This document shows positions 15,209 to 27,412 of a stretch of 64,000 bases of DNA, one piece after another. Source of the stretch: Falsiroseomonas stagni DSM 19981 (GTDB taxonomy: Bacteria > Pseudomonadota > Alphaproteobacteria > Acetobacterales > Acetobacteraceae). The notes under the pieces are model-generated. The model did no database searches. It had not been told where the DNA came from and was given only the letters and a program-made list of their open reading frames with translations. The stretch lies in assembly GCF_900114315.1 (NCBI RefSeq), contig NZ_FOSQ01000001.1, forward strand, positions 474,202-538,201, in the 5' to 3' direction. The position numbers and the translations under genes are program-made. Position 1 is the first letter of the stretch; the number at the start of each line of letters is the position of its first letter.

Positions 15209-16756
15209 ATGGACCTGTCCCGCCGCGCTGTTCTCTCCCTGCCTGCCCTCGCCGCCACGCCGCGCCTGGCCCTCGCGCAGGGCAATGATCCGCGGCCGCT
15301 GCTGACCATCGGCGTGGCGGAATTGCCGCCGACGCTGGAGCCCGCGCGCGAACTCTCCAATGTCGGCACGCGCGTCACCTACTCCATCTTCGACACGCTG
15401 ATCCGGCGGGACTTCCTCGGCACGCCGGATGGCGGCGGGTCCGCGCTGCAGCCGCATCTCGCGCTGTCCTGGGAACGCAACGGGCCGCACCAGCTGACGC
15501 TTCGCCTGCGGGACGACGTGCTGTTCCACAATGGCGATCGGCTGACGGCGGAGGATGTGGTCTACACCTTCACCTCACGCCGCATGTTCGGCCCGGATGC
15601 GCTGATGCCGGAGGCGCGGTCCTATTTCGCGACGCTGGCGGGGGTGGAGGCGCTGGGCCCGCATGTCGTGCGCTTCACCACGCGCGTGCCGGACGTGCTG
15701 CTGGAACAGCGGCTCGCCAGCTGGTGCGGCTGGATCGTCAATCGCCGCGCCTATGAGGAGCGGGGCTTCGACGGCTTCAGCCGCGCGCCCATCGGCACCG
15801 GCCCCTTCAAGGTGCGTGAGTTGCAGACGGACCAGCGCATCATCCTGGATGCCTTCGACGAGTATTTCATGGGCCGGCCGACGGCGCGGGGCGTGGTGTT
15901 CCGGCAGATCCCGGAGCTCGCCGCGCGGGTCGCGGCGCTGCAATCCGGCGGCGTGGACCTCATCACCAATGTGCCGCCCGACCAGGTGGGGCAGCTGCGG
16001 CGCACCGCGGGCGTCACCGTCCGCAGCGTGGTGCTGGCCAATGTCCATGTGCTGACCTTCGACGAACGCGGCGCGGGCATGGGGGACCGGCGGGTGCGCC
16101 AGGCGCTGGGCCTCGCGCTGGATCGCAAGCTGCTGGTGGACACGCTGTGGGATGGCGCCGCGGTGGTGCCGCCCAGCCACAATTTTCCCGAGTATGGCCC
16201 GATGTTCCTGGAAGGCCGGTCGCTGCGCTTCGACCAGGCGGCGGCCCGGCGCCTGCTGCGGGAGGGGGGGTATCGGGGCGAGGAGATCGTCTACCGCACC
16301 ATGCCGAACTACTACACCAATGCGCTGAAGGCCGCGCAGGTGGCGGTGGAGATGTGGAAGGACGTCGGCATCAACGCGAAGCTCCAGGTGGTGGAGAATT
16401 TCGCGCAGATGCGGGGCGCGGGCCAGCAGATCGGCAACAACTCCAACTCCACCCGCCTGCCCGATCCGCTGGGCTCGCTGTGGATTTCCTGGGGCCCGGC
16501 CAGCTGGTTCCAGGTGAACGGCGCCTTCCGCAGCACGGAGGCTTTCAACGCCGCTGGCCGCGCGCTGGAGGCGGAGACGGACCCGGCGGCGCGGAAGGTG
16601 CTGTTCCAGCGCATGCTGGAGGCGTGGGAGCAGGAGGCGCCGGGCACGGTGCTCTATCAGCCCGCCGAGTTCTACGCGATGCGCAGCCGCGTGCAGTGGC
16701 GGCCCTACACCTTCTACTTCATGGATCTGCGCCCGGATAATCTGCGCTTCGGCTGA
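15209..16756 (+). CDS. Peptide/nickel-type ABC solute-binding protein (SBP_bac_5)
   Basis: A 515-residue periplasmic receptor of the DppA/OppA family. The signal peptide MDLSRRAVLSLPALAATP with twin Arg is followed by LTIGVAELPPTLEPARELS. The family signature region DVLFHNGDRLTAEDVVYTF is near residues 105-125. The ATG at 15209 follows GAGGAG at 15195-15200. No permease gene is adjacent, so it is an orphan receptor in this window. It converges with metX. Confidence 0.88.
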   Translation: MDLSRRAVLSLPALAATPRLALAQGNDPRPLLTIGVAELPPTLEPARELSNVGTRVTYSIFDTLIRRDFLGTPDGGGSALQPHLALSWERNGPHQLTLRLRDDVLFHNGDRLTAEDVVYTFTSRRMFGPDALMPEARSYFATLAGVEALGPHVVRFTTRVPDVLLEQRLASWCGWIVNRRAYEERGFDGFSRAPIGTGPFKVRELQTDQRIILDAFDEYFMGRPTARGVVFRQIPELAARVAALQSGGVDLITNVPPDQVGQLRRTAGVTVRSVVLANVHVLTFDERGAGMGDRRVRQALGLALDRKLLVDTLWDGAAVVPPSHNFPEYGPMFLEGRSLRFDQAAARRLLREGGYRGEEIVYRTMPNYYTNALKAAQVAVEMWKDVGINAKLQVVENFAQMRGAGQQIGNNSNSTRLPDPLGSLWISWGPASWFQVNGAFRSTEAFNAAGRALEAETDPAARKVLFQRMLEAWEQEAPGTVLYQPAEFYAMRSRVQWRPYTFYFMDLRPDNLRFG

Positions 16757-16763
16757 TGACGGT

Positions 16764-16815
16764 CCAGGGCCGGTTCGGCCCTGGCGGGAGGGGCGCGGGG
16801 AGGGCAGCGCCCTCC
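16764..16815. terminator. Paired-hairpin intergenic module 1 (convergent gap)
   Basis: Hairpin one is CCAGGGCCG / CGGCCCTGG (16764-16772 with 16776-16784). Hairpin two is GGAGGGC / GCCCTCC around an AGC loop (16799-16815). It fills the gap between the SBP_bac_5 gene and metX, which converge. The same two-part design recurs at four other convergent junctions in this window, so a bidirectional terminator role is likely. Confidence 0.6.
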
Positions 16816-16842
16816 TCGCATCGCCGGCGCTATACGCCGACG

Positions 16843-17997
16843 CTACACGCCCACCCGTTCGGCGGCGCCCTTGAGGAACCCGCCCAGTGCCCGGTGGAAG
16901 ACCGGCTCGTCCAGCAGGAAGGCGTCGTGGCCCTTGTCGGTCGCGATCTCGACGAAGGAGACATTGGCCGCGGCCGCGTTCAGCGCGCGGACCAAAGCGC
17001 GGCTTTCCTCGGTCGGGAACAGCCAGTCGCTGCTGAAGCTGGCCACCAGGAAGCGGGTGCGGGTGCCGCGGAAGGCGTTCGCGACTTCCCCGCCATGTTC
17101 CGTGGCCAGGTCGAAATAGTCCATGGCGCGGGTGATGGTGAGGTAGCTGTTGGCGTCGAAGCGGCGGACGAAGGTGCTGCCCTGGTGGCGGAGGTAGCTT
17201 TCCACCTCGAACACGTCTTCCAGGAAGGTCAGGGCGGAGGCGCCGCGCAGCCGCCGTCCGAACTTCCGGCCCAGCGCCGCTTCCGAGAGGTAGGTGATGT
17301 GCGCGACCATGCGGGCGACGGAGAGGCCCTTGGCCGGGATGCGCCCATCCTCCCAGTAGCGCCCGCCCTTCCAGTCGGGGTCGCCATGGATGGCGGCGCG
17401 GCCGACCTCATGGAAGGCGATGTTCTGGGCGGAATGGTAGCTGGCGGTCGCGATGGGGGCGGCGGCTACCACCATGTCGGGGTAGGTCGCGGCCCATTCC
17501 AGCACCTGCATGCCGCCCATGGACCCGCCGACCACCGCCAGCAGGCGATCGATGCCGAGGTGATCCACCAGGCGCTTCTGGGCGCGGACCATGTCGCGGA
17601 TGGTGATGGAGGGGAAGTCGATCCCCCAGGGCCGGCCCATGGGCTGGCCTTCCGCATCCGTCATCTCCTCCGCCGGGCCGGAGGAGCCCATGCAGCCGCC
17701 CAGCACATTGGCGCAGATCACGAAGAAGCGGTTGGTGTCCACCGGCTTGCCGGGGCCGACCAGCGTGTCCCACCAGCCGGGCTTGCCCGTCACAGGCTGG
17801 GTTTCCGCCACATACTGGTCGCCCGTCAGGGCGTGGCAGATCAGCACGGCGTTGGTCCGCAGCGCGTTGAGCTTGCCATAGGTGCGGTAGGCCACCGCCA
17901 GCGGCTTGATGACGGCGCCGCTGTCCAGCGCCAGGCCATCGGCGAAGACGGCGCGCTGGTGTTCGAGCTGGGGAAGGGGGGCCAGGGCCTCGGTCAT
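16843..17997 (-). CDS. metX: Homoserine O-acetyltransferase (MetX family)
   Basis: MetX transfers an acyl group from acyl-CoA to homoserine, committing it to methionine synthesis. The 384-residue alpha/beta-hydrolase-fold protein has the nucleophile elbow [12 protein letters not shown], the catalytic Asp in SFSSDWLFP and the His in DKGHDAFLL. The start matches family length. It is divergent from hisC across 163 bp, in which no SAM riboswitch could be recognised. Whether acetyl- or succinyl-CoA is used cannot be told by eye. Confidence 0.95.
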   Translation of the reverse strand: MTEALAPLPQLEHQRAVFADGLALDSGAVIKPLAVAYRTYGKLNALRTNAVLICHALTGDQYVAETQPVTGKPGWWDTLVGPGKPVDTNRFFVICANVLGGCMGSSGPAEEMTDAEGQPMGRPWGIDFPSITIRDMVRAQKRLVDHLGIDRLLAVVGGSMGGMQVLEWAATYPDMVVAAAPIATASYHSAQNIAFHEVGRAAIHGDPDWKGGRYWEDGRIPAKGLSVARMVAHITYLSEAALGRKFGRRLRGASALTFLEDVFEVESYLRHQGSTFVRRFDANSYLTITRAMDYFDLATEHGGEVANAFRGTRTRFLVASFSSDWLFPTEESRALVRALNAAAANVSFVEIATDKGHDAFLLDEPVFHRALGGFLKGAAERVGV

Positions 17998-18160
17998 CGG
18001 TCTCGGGGCGTTTCCGACGCAGGAATAGGGGTCTCGGCGGCGGACGGCAACCGGGGCGTGCAGCCCGTGGGGGCTTAGGGGCTGGCCGGTCCTTGGCGTG
18101 GGGGACGCGCGCGTCTATGGATCACGCCCCCGACAGCGCCTTCTTCCAGGGACCCCTGCC

Positions 18161-19243
18161 ATGACCGTCATGCCGCGCCCGTCCATCCTCTCGGTCGAGC
18201 CCTATGTCGGCGGCGAGTCCAAGGTCCCGGGCGTCAACCGCATCATCAAGCTCTCCTCCAACGAAGGCGCCTTCGGTCCCCCGCCCGCGGCCATCGAGGC
18301 GATCGCGGCCGGCGCGCGGGAGGCGCATCGCTACCCCGATGGCGGCGCCGCGGCGCTGCGGGAGGCGATCGGCGCGCGCTTCGGGCTCGACCCCGCCCGC
18401 ATCGTCTGCGGCAACGGGTCGGACGAGCTGCTGGCCATGCTGATCCTGGCCTATGGCGGGGAGGGCACGGAGCTCATCATGTCCGCCCATGGCTTCATGA
18501 TGTACGAGATCACCGGCCGCTGGGCGGGCTGCCAGGTCATCAAGGTGCCGGAGAAGAACCTCACCGCCGATGTGGACGGCCTGCTGGCCGCTGTCGGGCC
18601 GCGCACGCGCCTCATGTTCCTCGCCAACCCCAACAACCCGACCGGCAGCATCCTGGCCCAGAGCGAGGTCGAGCGGCTGCGGCGGGAACTGCGCCAGGAC
18701 GTGCTGCTGGTGCTGGACAGCGCCTATGCCGAATACGTCACGCGGCCGGACTACGATCCCGGCCAGAAGCTGGTGGATTCCACGCCCAACACGGTGATGA
18801 CGCGCACCTTCAGCAAGATCTTCGGCCTGGGCGGCATGCGCCTCGGCTGGGCCTATGCGCCGGCGGCGATCGTCGACATCCTCGGCCGCGTGCGCGGGCC
18901 CTTCAACGTGAACGCCGCCGCCATGGCCGCCGGCATCGCGGCGCTGGCGGAGCCCGGCTGGATCGAGAAGTCCATCGCCCACAACACGGAATGGCGCGGC
19001 AAGATGGCCGCGGCGGCGGAAGGCCTCGGCCTCAAGGTCTGGCCGAGCGAGGGCAATTTTCTTCTCGTCGATTTCGGCGATGCCGCGCGCGCCAAGGCCG
19101 CCGATGCGCATTTCCGCGCGCGCGGGCTGATCGTGCGCGCCATGGGCGGCTACGGCCTGCCCCAATGCCTGCGCATCACCATCGGCAATGCCGAGGAATG
19201 CCAGATGGTGATCGACGCCCTGACCGACTTCACCCGTGGTTGA
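18161..19243 (+). CDS. hisC: Histidinol-phosphate/aromatic aminotransferase
   Basis: A 360-residue fold-type I PLP enzyme. Motifs include [38 protein letters not shown] (PLP-binding Asn), LDSAYAEYV and the PLP Lys in [17 protein letters not shown]. It converts imidazole acetol phosphate to histidinol phosphate. The overlap with tyrC suggests it may also transaminate prephenate or aromatic keto acids. The ATG at 18161 has a CAGGGA sequence upstream. Confidence 0.92.
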   Translation: MTVMPRPSILSVEPYVGGESKVPGVNRIIKLSSNEGAFGPPPAAIEAIAAGAREAHRYPDGGAAALREAIGARFGLDPARIVCGNGSDELLAMLILAYGGEGTELIMSAHGFMMYEITGRWAGCQVIKVPEKNLTADVDGLLAAVGPRTRLMFLANPNNPTGSILAQSEVERLRRELRQDVLLVLDSAYAEYVTRPDYDPGQKLVDSTPNTVMTRTFSKIFGLGGMRLGWAYAPAAIVDILGRVRGPFNVNAAAMAAGIAALAEPGWIEKSIAHNTEWRGKMAAAAEGLGLKVWPSEGNFLLVDFGDAARAKAADAHFRARGLIVRAMGGYGLPQCLRITIGNAEECQMVIDALTDFTRG

Positions 19244-20138
19244 CTCCCCTGGGGCTGAGCCCCTCTTCGACCGCGTCTGCCTGCTGGGCGTCGGCCTGAT
19301 CGGATCCTCCATCGCGCGCATCGCGAAGCAGCGCGGCGGGCTGGCGCGGACCGTCGTGGCCCATGCCAAGACGCCGGCGACGCTGGCGCGCGTGCGCGAA
19401 CTCGGCATCGCCGACATCGTCGAGGAGGACGCGGCGAAGGCGGTCGAAGGCGCCGACTGCGTCATCTTCTGCGTGCCCGTCGGCGCCTATGCCGAGGTGA
19501 TGGCCACCGTCGCGCCCCACCTGAAGCCCGGCGCCATCGTCACCGATGTCGGCAGCACCAAGATGAGCGTGATCCGCGACCTGGGCCCGCTGATGCCGCC
19601 GGGCTGCCATCTGGTGCCGGCGCACCCCATGGCGGGCACCGAGTATTCCGGCCCCGATGCCGGCTTCGCCGAGTTGTTCGACGGCCGCTACACCATCGTC
19701 ACCCCCATGCCCGGCAGCGACCCGGCGGCGGTGGAGAAGGTGCGGGAATTCTGGCGCCGCTGCGGCGCCATGATCGAGACGCTGGACCCCGCCACCCATG
19801 ACAAGGTGGTGGCCATCGTCAGCCACCTGCCGCACCTGCTGGCCTTCACCATCGTCTCCACCGCCGACGATTTGGCGGAGGAGACGAAGGAGGCGGTGCT
19901 GAAATTCGCGGCCTCCGGCTTCCGGGACTTCACCCGGATCGCCGCCAGCGACCCGACCATGTGGCGCGACGTCTTCCTCAACAACCGGGAAGCGCTGCTG
20001 GAAATGCTGGCCCGCTTCACGGAGGACGCCCAGGCGCTGGGCCGCGCCGTGCGCTGGGGCCAGGCGGAATTCATCGAGGACCGGATCCGGCGTGGCCGGA
20101 AGATCCGGAAGGGGCTCATCGACCGGAAGCAGGCCTGA
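19236..20138 (+). CDS. tyrC: Prephenate/arogenate dehydrogenase
   Basis: A 300-residue NAD(P)-dependent enzyme of tyrosine synthesis. The Rossmann motif [13 protein letters not shown] is at residues 12-24. [22 protein letters not shown] and [11 protein letters not shown] (catalytic His) are family signatures. The GTG start at 19236 overlaps the end of hisC by 8 bp, implying translational coupling. No ACT domain is present, so feedback control by tyrosine, if any, acts elsewhere. Confidence 0.92.
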   Translation: MVDSPGAEPLFDRVCLLGVGLIGSSIARIAKQRGGLARTVVAHAKTPATLARVRELGIADIVEEDAAKAVEGADCVIFCVPVGAYAEVMATVAPHLKPGAIVTDVGSTKMSVIRDLGPLMPPGCHLVPAHPMAGTEYSGPDAGFAELFDGRYTIVTPMPGSDPAAVEKVREFWRRCGAMIETLDPATHDKVVAIVSHLPHLLAFTIVSTADDLAEETKEAVLKFAASGFRDFTRIAASDPTMWRDVFLNNREALLEMLARFTEDAQALGRAVRWGQAEFIEDRIRRGRKIRKGLIDRKQA

Positions 20139-20388
20139 GGGTGACTGTGGCTTTTTAGCCACTAACCCGTTTATGCCGATTATGCCGTTTAGGCGCGTTT
20201 AGCACCGTTTTCGCGGTGCTGCGGACGCAGCGGGGTCGGTGGCGGCAAGAACATAGACGGAACAACACGGGCATTCCAGGATAATCGCGCATCGTGAAGC
20301 CGGGCTTCACGCGGCATGCGGGTCAGCCTGGCTGGCGGCGCGGCGCGGGCAGGGCCATCTGCCGGCCTCGCCACCAGGAAACACGGCC
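20139..20388. other. Intergenic region with hairpins and AT-rich short repeats
   Basis: This 250-bp gap has no gene. A hairpin GTGGCT-TTTT-AGCCAC (20147-20162) lies just after tyrC. It is followed by short direct repeats of the form CCGTTTATG, CCGATTATG, CCGTTTAGG and CGTTTAGCA (20167-20204), then AGCACCG / CGGTGCT (20201-20220), and finally a perfect CGTGAAGC-CGG-GCTTCACG palindrome (20293-20311) upstream of the cupin gene. The last could be a transcription terminator or operator. Confidence 0.6.
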
Positions 20389-20787
20389 ATGGACATCACG
20401 CGCGCGGGCGCCACGCCCTCCACCAGGGGGCCGGCCGAGTACTTCACCGGCACCGTCCGCATCGACCCGCTGTTCAGCCCCCCGGAACCCGCCCGCGCCG
20501 CCGGCGCGCTGGTGACCTTCGAACCCGGCGCCCGCACCGCCTGGCATACCCACCCCCTCGGCCAGACGATCATCGTCACCTCGGGCTGCGGCTGGGCGCA
20601 GCGGGAAGGCGGGCCGGTCGAGGTGATCCGGCCCGGGGACGTGGTGTGGTTCCCGCCCGGGGAGAAGCACTGGCACGGCGCGACCGCGACCACGGCGATG
20701 AGCCATATTGCGGTGCAGGAGAAACAGGACGGGGCGCCGGTGACCTGGCTGGAACAGGTCTCGGACGAACAGTACCGGGCAGGGTAG
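20389..20787 (+). CDS. Cupin, manganese hydroxynitrile lyase-like
   Basis: A 132-residue single-domain cupin. The metal motif is [15 protein letters not shown] and the second motif [19 protein letters not shown]. The protein closely resembles by pattern the small Mn-dependent cupins that include bacterial hydroxynitrile lyases and carboxymuconolactone-decarboxylase-associated cupins ([16 protein letters not shown]). The natural substrate is not known. It converges with an MFS gene across a dyad module. Confidence 0.8.
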   Translation: MDITRAGATPSTRGPAEYFTGTVRIDPLFSPPEPARAAGALVTFEPGARTAWHTHPLGQTIIVTSGCGWAQREGGPVEVIRPGDVVWFPPGEKHWHGATATTAMSHIAVQEKQDGAPVTWLEQVSDEQYRAG

Positions 20788-20804
20788 GGCGCGCGGGCGG
20801 TTTC

Positions 20805-20858
20805 GGGGAAGGCGCCGCCTGCCCCGCACCCCATCCGCCAGGCCCGAGACGGGCCTGG
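20805..20858. terminator. Paired-hairpin intergenic module 2 (convergent gap)
   Basis: Hairpin one is GGGGAAGGC-GCC-GCCTGCCCC (20805-20825, one mismatch). Hairpin two is CCAGGCCC / GGGCCTGG (20838-20845 with 20851-20858). It lies between the convergent cupin and MFS genes. Confidence 0.55.
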
Positions 20859-20865
20859 ACCGTCG

Positions 20866-22095
20866 TCAGGGGGCGGGACGGCGGAGGACCAGGATGCCGG
20901 CCAGGACCTGCAAGGCGAGGGCCAGGCCGATCGCCGCGGCGGTGGACCCGACATCCCGCATCAGGCCGAAACCCAGGGGTGCCAGCGCGTAGAGCGCCTG
21001 GTTGATCGCCTGCATCAGCGCCACCACCCGCCCGACCTCGGCCGGCGGGAACTCCGCCTGGACGATGAGCGGCGGCAGCGACAACAGATTGCCGACACCG
21101 ATGCCGAACAAGGCACAGCCCAGCAGCAGCAGCCAGGCCTGGTCGCCCCCCAGCAGCAGGGCCAGCGACCCCGCCACCTGGGTCACGAAAGTGGCCGCGG
21201 CGGCCAGGCGGCGCTTCTCGCCCTGGGGCAGCAGCCAGCCCGTGACGGTGCGGCCCAGCAAGGCAAAGACCGTGACGAGGGAGACAGCGAAGCCCGCCCC
21301 CTGGACACCCAGGACTGGTGCGAGGAGCGAGACCAGATGCGTCACCAGCCCCATCTGCGCGAACAACCCGATGGCGAAGGCGGCGGAAAGCCCGATGAAA
21401 CGGGCATCGCGCAACAGCGCCGCCCGGTCCCGCGCCGCGGCAGGCGCCACCGCGGGGGGCGGGCGCGCGGCGGCCTCCCCATCCGCATGCTGGCCGAACT
21501 CGGCCGGGCTGCGGCCGAGTACCAGGCCCGCCAGCGGCCAGACCACGGCCAGCAGCAACGCGGCGACGACCGCGGTAGCGGCGCCGAATCCCCAGCCCGC
21601 GATCAGCCAGGCCCAGAAGGGCGTCATGGCGATGCCGCCGATGCTGGCGCCGTTATAGGCCATGGCCAGCGCCGCCGGCCGCCGCCGGTCGAACCAGGGC
21701 ATCAGCATGGCATTGATCGCCGCCCCGCTGCACAAGGCCCATCCCACCCCGGTCAGCGCCGCGGCCGGCGCCAGCAGCCAGGGGTGGGGCGCCCAGCCCC
21801 AGCCGAGCAGGCCGAGCGCGGAAGCCAGGGCGCCGGCGCGGGTGACGGCCGCGATACCGAAGCGGCGATGCCAGTCCGGCAGCAGGGCCACCAACCCGGC
21901 TGAGACGAGAAAATGGAATGTTACCGCGGCGGAGAGCCAGGCGACGGGCCAGGCCCGGCTGGCCGAGAGGGTCTGGATGTAGAGGCCGACCCCGTAGAAG
22001 CCGATGCCCCAGGCGAAAATCGCCAGCACGAAGGCGGCCTGGACAACCCTCCAGCCATGGAAGGGACGGGGCGGAAAGGGGCGGGGGACGGGCAT
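20866..22095 (-). CDS. Major facilitator superfamily transporter
   Basis: A 409-residue inner-membrane protein with twelve predicted helices in two halves, starting HGWRVVQAAFVLAIFAWGIGFYG. The short loop sequence WFDRRRPAALAMAYNGASIGG between helices is typical of the oxalate/formate or monocarboxylate MFS subgroup. The substrate is unknown. It is divergent from the atp operon. Confidence 0.82.
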   Translation of the reverse strand: MPVPRPFPPRPFHGWRVVQAAFVLAIFAWGIGFYGVGLYIQTLSASRAWPVAWLSAAVTFHFLVSAGLVALLPDWHRRFGIAAVTRAGALASALGLLGWGWAPHPWLLAPAAALTGVGWALCSGAAINAMLMPWFDRRRPAALAMAYNGASIGGIAMTPFWAWLIAGWGFGAATAVVAALLLAVVWPLAGLVLGRSPAEFGQHADGEAAARPPPAVAPAAARDRAALLRDARFIGLSAAFAIGLFAQMGLVTHLVSLLAPVLGVQGAGFAVSLVTVFALLGRTVTGWLLPQGEKRRLAAAATFVTQVAGSLALLLGGDQAWLLLLGCALFGIGVGNLLSLPPLIVQAEFPPAEVGRVVALMQAINQALYALAPLGFGLMRDVGSTAAAIGLALALQVLAGILVLRRPAP

Positions 22096-22277
22096 TCCCG
22101 GGACACTGGACGGGGCCGCCCCGGCTGTGAACCGGCATCTTCTGTGAACGGGATGTGTTGCCGCACCGCAATACGCATGCTAAGGCGCGCCCGCCGTGGA
22201 ACGGGGGTTAGCAAACGCTTACCCCGAGAGAAGCGCGCTTCGCAGACGCTCTGCCCAGAGACAGGACCGGGACCACC

Positions 22278-22883
22278 TTGGCCTCCGCAGCGATCAACGC
22301 AGACTCGGCCTCCACCAAGGCCCCGAACCCCACCGGGCTGTCGGAGCGCTATGCGCTCGCGCTGTTCGGCATCGTGGACGATCTGCGCCAGGGTGAGCCT
22401 GGCGCGGCCGACCGCATCGCGAAGGACCTGGAGACGCTCTTCGCGCTGTGGCGCGACGATGCGGGCTTCCGCTCCTTCGTCGCCGATCCGCGCTATGACG
22501 CGGCGGAACAGAAGCGCGCCGCCTTCGCGGTGCTGGAACGCGCGGGCATCGGCACGGAAGTGCGGAACCTGCTCGGCGTCCTCATCATCAACCGGCGGCT
22601 GTCCAAGCTGCCGGAAGTGGCGGCCAGCTTCGGCGCGCTGCTCGCGGCGCGCCGCGGCCAGCAGATTGCCGAGGTCGCGACCGCCCATCCGCTGTCGGAT
22701 ACCCAGCGTGCGCAGATCACCGCGCGGCTGACGGAAGCCGGCTATTCCGGCGTGCAGCTGCGCGAAAGCGTCGATGCCACCCTGCTTGGTGGCCTCGTCA
22801 TCCGCATCGGCTCTCGCCTCTATGACAATTCTCTCAAGTCCAAGCTGCAGCGCCTGCAGTACGCCATGAAGGGGGCCGCTTAA
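22278..22883 (+). CDS. atpH: ATP synthase F1 delta subunit
   Basis: The delta subunit joins the F1 head to the peripheral stalk. The 201-residue protein has the N-terminal helical domain ([17 protein letters not shown]) and the C-terminal [24 protein letters not shown] signature. The likely start is TTG at 22278, since no in-frame ATG precedes the conserved region; a weak start could limit its output. It leads the F1 operon. The 182-bp gap to the divergent MFS gene should hold the promoter. Confidence 0.93.
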   Translation: MASAAINADSASTKAPNPTGLSERYALALFGIVDDLRQGEPGAADRIAKDLETLFALWRDDAGFRSFVADPRYDAAEQKRAAFAVLERAGIGTEVRNLLGVLIINRRLSKLPEVAASFGALLAARRGQQIAEVATAHPLSDTQRAQITARLTEAGYSGVQLRESVDATLLGGLVIRIGSRLYDNSLKSKLQRLQYAMKGAA

Positions 22884-22884
22884 C

Positions 22885-24423
22885 ATGGAGATCCGTCCTG
22901 CCGAGATTTCGGAGATCCTGAAGGCTCAGATCTCCGGCTTCGACGCTGAAGCCAATGTCGCCGAAGTCGGCACCGTGCTGACCGTCGGTGACGGCATCGC
23001 GCGCGTCTTCGGGCTGCAGAACGTGATGGCTGGCGAGCTGGTGGAATTCCCCGGCGCCGGCATCAAGGGCATGGCCCTGAACCTCGAGACCGACAATGTC
23101 GGCGTCGTCATCTTCGGTGACGACAAGGGCGTGAAGGAAGGCGACACCGTCTCCCGTACCGGTGAGATCGTGGACGTCGGCGTCGGCAAGGGCTTCCTCG
23201 GCCGCGTCGTGGACGCGCTCGGCAACCCGATCGACGGCAAGGGCCCGATCGTGGCCGAGACGCGCATGCGCGTCGAGGTGAAGGCGCCGGGCATCATCCC
23301 GCGCAAGTCGGTGCATGAGCCGATGCAGACCGGCATCAAGGCGATCGACGCCCTGATCCCGATCGGCCGTGGCCAGCGCGAGCTGATCATCGGTGACCGC
23401 CAGACCGGCAAGACCGCCGTGATCCTGGACACCATCATCAACCAGAAGGTGGCCAACGCCGCCGCGGGTGATGACGACAGCAAGAAGCTGTTCTGCATCT
23501 ACGTCGCCATCGGCCAGAAGCGTTCCACCGTCGCGCAGCTTGTGAAGACGCTGGAGGAGAACGGCGCGCTCGAGTACTCGATCGTCGTCGCCGCCACCGC
23601 CTCCGACCCGGCGCCGATGCAGTTCCTGGCGCCCTACACGGGCTGCACGCTCGGCGAATACTTCCGCGACAACGCGATGCACGCGGTCATCTTCTATGAC
23701 GACCTGTCCAAGCAGGCCGTCGCCTATCGCCAGATGTCGCTGCTGCTGCGCCGTCCGCCGGGCCGCGAAGCCTATCCGGGCGACGTGTTCTACCTGCACA
23801 GCCGTCTGCTGGAGCGGGCCGCCAAGATGAACGACGATTTCGGCAAGGGGTCGCTGACAGCCCTGCCGGTCATCGAGACGCAGGCCGGCGACGTTTCCGC
23901 CTACATCCCGACCAACGTGATCTCGATCACGGACGGGCAGATCTTCCTGGAGACGGAACTGTTCTTCAAGGGCATCCGCCCCGCCGTGAATGTCGGCCTC
24001 TCGGTGTCCCGCGTCGGCTCCGCCGCGCAGGTCAAGTCGATGAAGCAGGTGGCCGGCAAGATCAAGCTGGAGCTGGCGCAGTACCGCGAGATGGCGGCCT
24101 TCGCGCAGTTCGCCTCCGACCTCGACAGCACGACGCAGGCCCTGCTGGCGCGCGGCGCGCGCCTGACGGAACTGCTGAAGCAGCCGCAGTACAAGCCGGT
24201 TCCGGTGGAGGAGCAGGTGCTGAGCCTGTTCGCCGGCACGCGCGGCTACCTGGACAGCCTGCCCCTGAACAAGGTCGGCGAGTTCGAGCGGCAGTTCCTG
24301 TCCGAGATCAAGGCGCGCGCGCCGGAGATCGTCGCCTCGATCCGCAACGACCGCGAGATCAAGAAGGATGTCGAGGGCAAGCTGACCGCCTTCCTCGACG
24401 GCTTCGCCAAGTCCTTCAGCTGA
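22885..24423 (+). CDS. atpA: ATP synthase F1 alpha subunit
   Basis: The regulatory nucleotide-binding subunit of F1. It has 512 residues, with the P-loop [10 protein letters not shown] near residue 170, the [13 protein letters not shown] arginine-finger region and the C-terminal helical domain. It starts 1 bp after atpH, so the two are probably translationally coupled. Confidence 0.98.
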   Translation: MEIRPAEISEILKAQISGFDAEANVAEVGTVLTVGDGIARVFGLQNVMAGELVEFPGAGIKGMALNLETDNVGVVIFGDDKGVKEGDTVSRTGEIVDVGVGKGFLGRVVDALGNPIDGKGPIVAETRMRVEVKAPGIIPRKSVHEPMQTGIKAIDALIPIGRGQRELIIGDRQTGKTAVILDTIINQKVANAAAGDDDSKKLFCIYVAIGQKRSTVAQLVKTLEENGALEYSIVVAATASDPAPMQFLAPYTGCTLGEYFRDNAMHAVIFYDDLSKQAVAYRQMSLLLRRPPGREAYPGDVFYLHSRLLERAAKMNDDFGKGSLTALPVIETQAGDVSAYIPTNVISITDGQIFLETELFFKGIRPAVNVGLSVSRVGSAAQVKSMKQVAGKIKLELAQYREMAAFAQFASDLDSTTQALLARGARLTELLKQPQYKPVPVEEQVLSLFAGTRGYLDSLPLNKVGEFERQFLSEIKARAPEIVASIRNDREIKKDVEGKLTAFLDGFAKSFS

Positions 24424-24449
24424 GGCTAGGCGAAAAGGGATAGCGGCGG

Positions 24450-26776
<2,327 letters not shown>

Positions 26777-26783
26777 GACTGAC

Positions 26784-26834
26784 CGCCCGGCCCTGATGGG
26801 CCGGGCGCCATGCCCGCCCATGCCTCGGGCGGGC
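26784..26834 (+). promoter_or_regulatory. Two perfect hairpins between atpD and atpC
   Basis: The first has a 10-bp stem with a TGAT loop (26784-26793 with 26798-26807). The second has an 8-bp stem with a 7-nt loop (26812-26819 with 26827-26834). There is no T tract, so they are more likely mRNA processing or stability elements, or a partial attenuator that sets the atpD to atpC ratio. Confidence 0.6.
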
Positions 26835-26860
26835 TTCATGACTGAGAACGGGATCACCCG

Positions 26861-27271
26861 ATGGCCACCTTCCAGCTCGAACTCGTCTCCCCGGAGAAGC
26901 TGCTGCTGAGCCGCGCGGTGGAGATGGCCGTGCTGCCCGCCGCCGAGGGCGAGATGGGCGTCCTGCCCGGCCACGCGCCGATGATCGTCACGCTCCGCGG
27001 CGGCGTGATCGCCGTGACCGAGGGCGGGCAGATCACCGAACGCCTCTATGTCGCCGGCGGCTTCGCCGAAGTGACGCCGGATCGCTGCACGGTGCTGGCG
27101 GATGAGGCGACGCCGGTGGCGCAGCTGTCCAAGGCCGGCGCCGAGGCGCGGCTGAAGGAGGCCGAGGCCGCCTATGCCGCTTCCGGCAGCGAGACGCCGG
27201 AACGCCGCGACGCCGTGATGGCGAAGCTGCTGGCCGCGCGGGTCGCCGTTTCCGTCGCCGAAGCGGCCTGA
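26861..27271 (+). CDS. atpC: ATP synthase F1 epsilon subunit
   Basis: The epsilon subunit couples rotor and catalytic head and can inhibit ATP hydrolysis. The 136-residue protein has the N-terminal beta sandwich (TFQLELVSPEKLLLS, EGEMGVLPGHAPM) and two C-terminal Ala-rich helices. It is the last gene of the operon, 84 bp after atpD. Confidence 0.96.
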   Translation: MATFQLELVSPEKLLLSRAVEMAVLPAAEGEMGVLPGHAPMIVTLRGGVIAVTEGGQITERLYVAGGFAEVTPDRCTVLADEATPVAQLSKAGAEARLKEAEAAYAASGSETPERRDAVMAKLLAARVAVSVAEAA

Positions 27272-27292
27272 ATTCCACATCGTGTCCCGACA

Positions 27293-27330
27293 GGGCCGCG
27301 CCGCGTCATGCGGCGCGGCCCTTCGTGTTT
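27293..27330 (+). terminator. Terminator of the atp operon
   Basis: A perfect 12-bp GC stem (27293-27304 with 27310-27321) with a 5-nt loop is followed by TTCGTGTTT. It lies 21 bp after the atpC stop. Confidence 0.85.
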
Positions 27331-27412
27331 CAAGGCGGCTTGAATCCGTGCCGCCGCCGCCGAACATTGGCGGGCAGGCGCATGACGCCAGCAAGGGGAT
27401 GGCCTTCCGGCG

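Noticed and set aside
17998-18160. Possible SAM riboswitch upstream of metX
   Set aside because: I looked for conserved SAM-II type pairing and A-rich segments in the metX leader and could not recognise them. A covariance-model search would be needed to decide.
22208-22223. CtrA-like box (TTAG-N7-TTACC) upstream of atpH
   Set aside because: It deviates from TTAA-N7-TTAAC in both halves and no second site is nearby, so it is not reported as a regulatory site.
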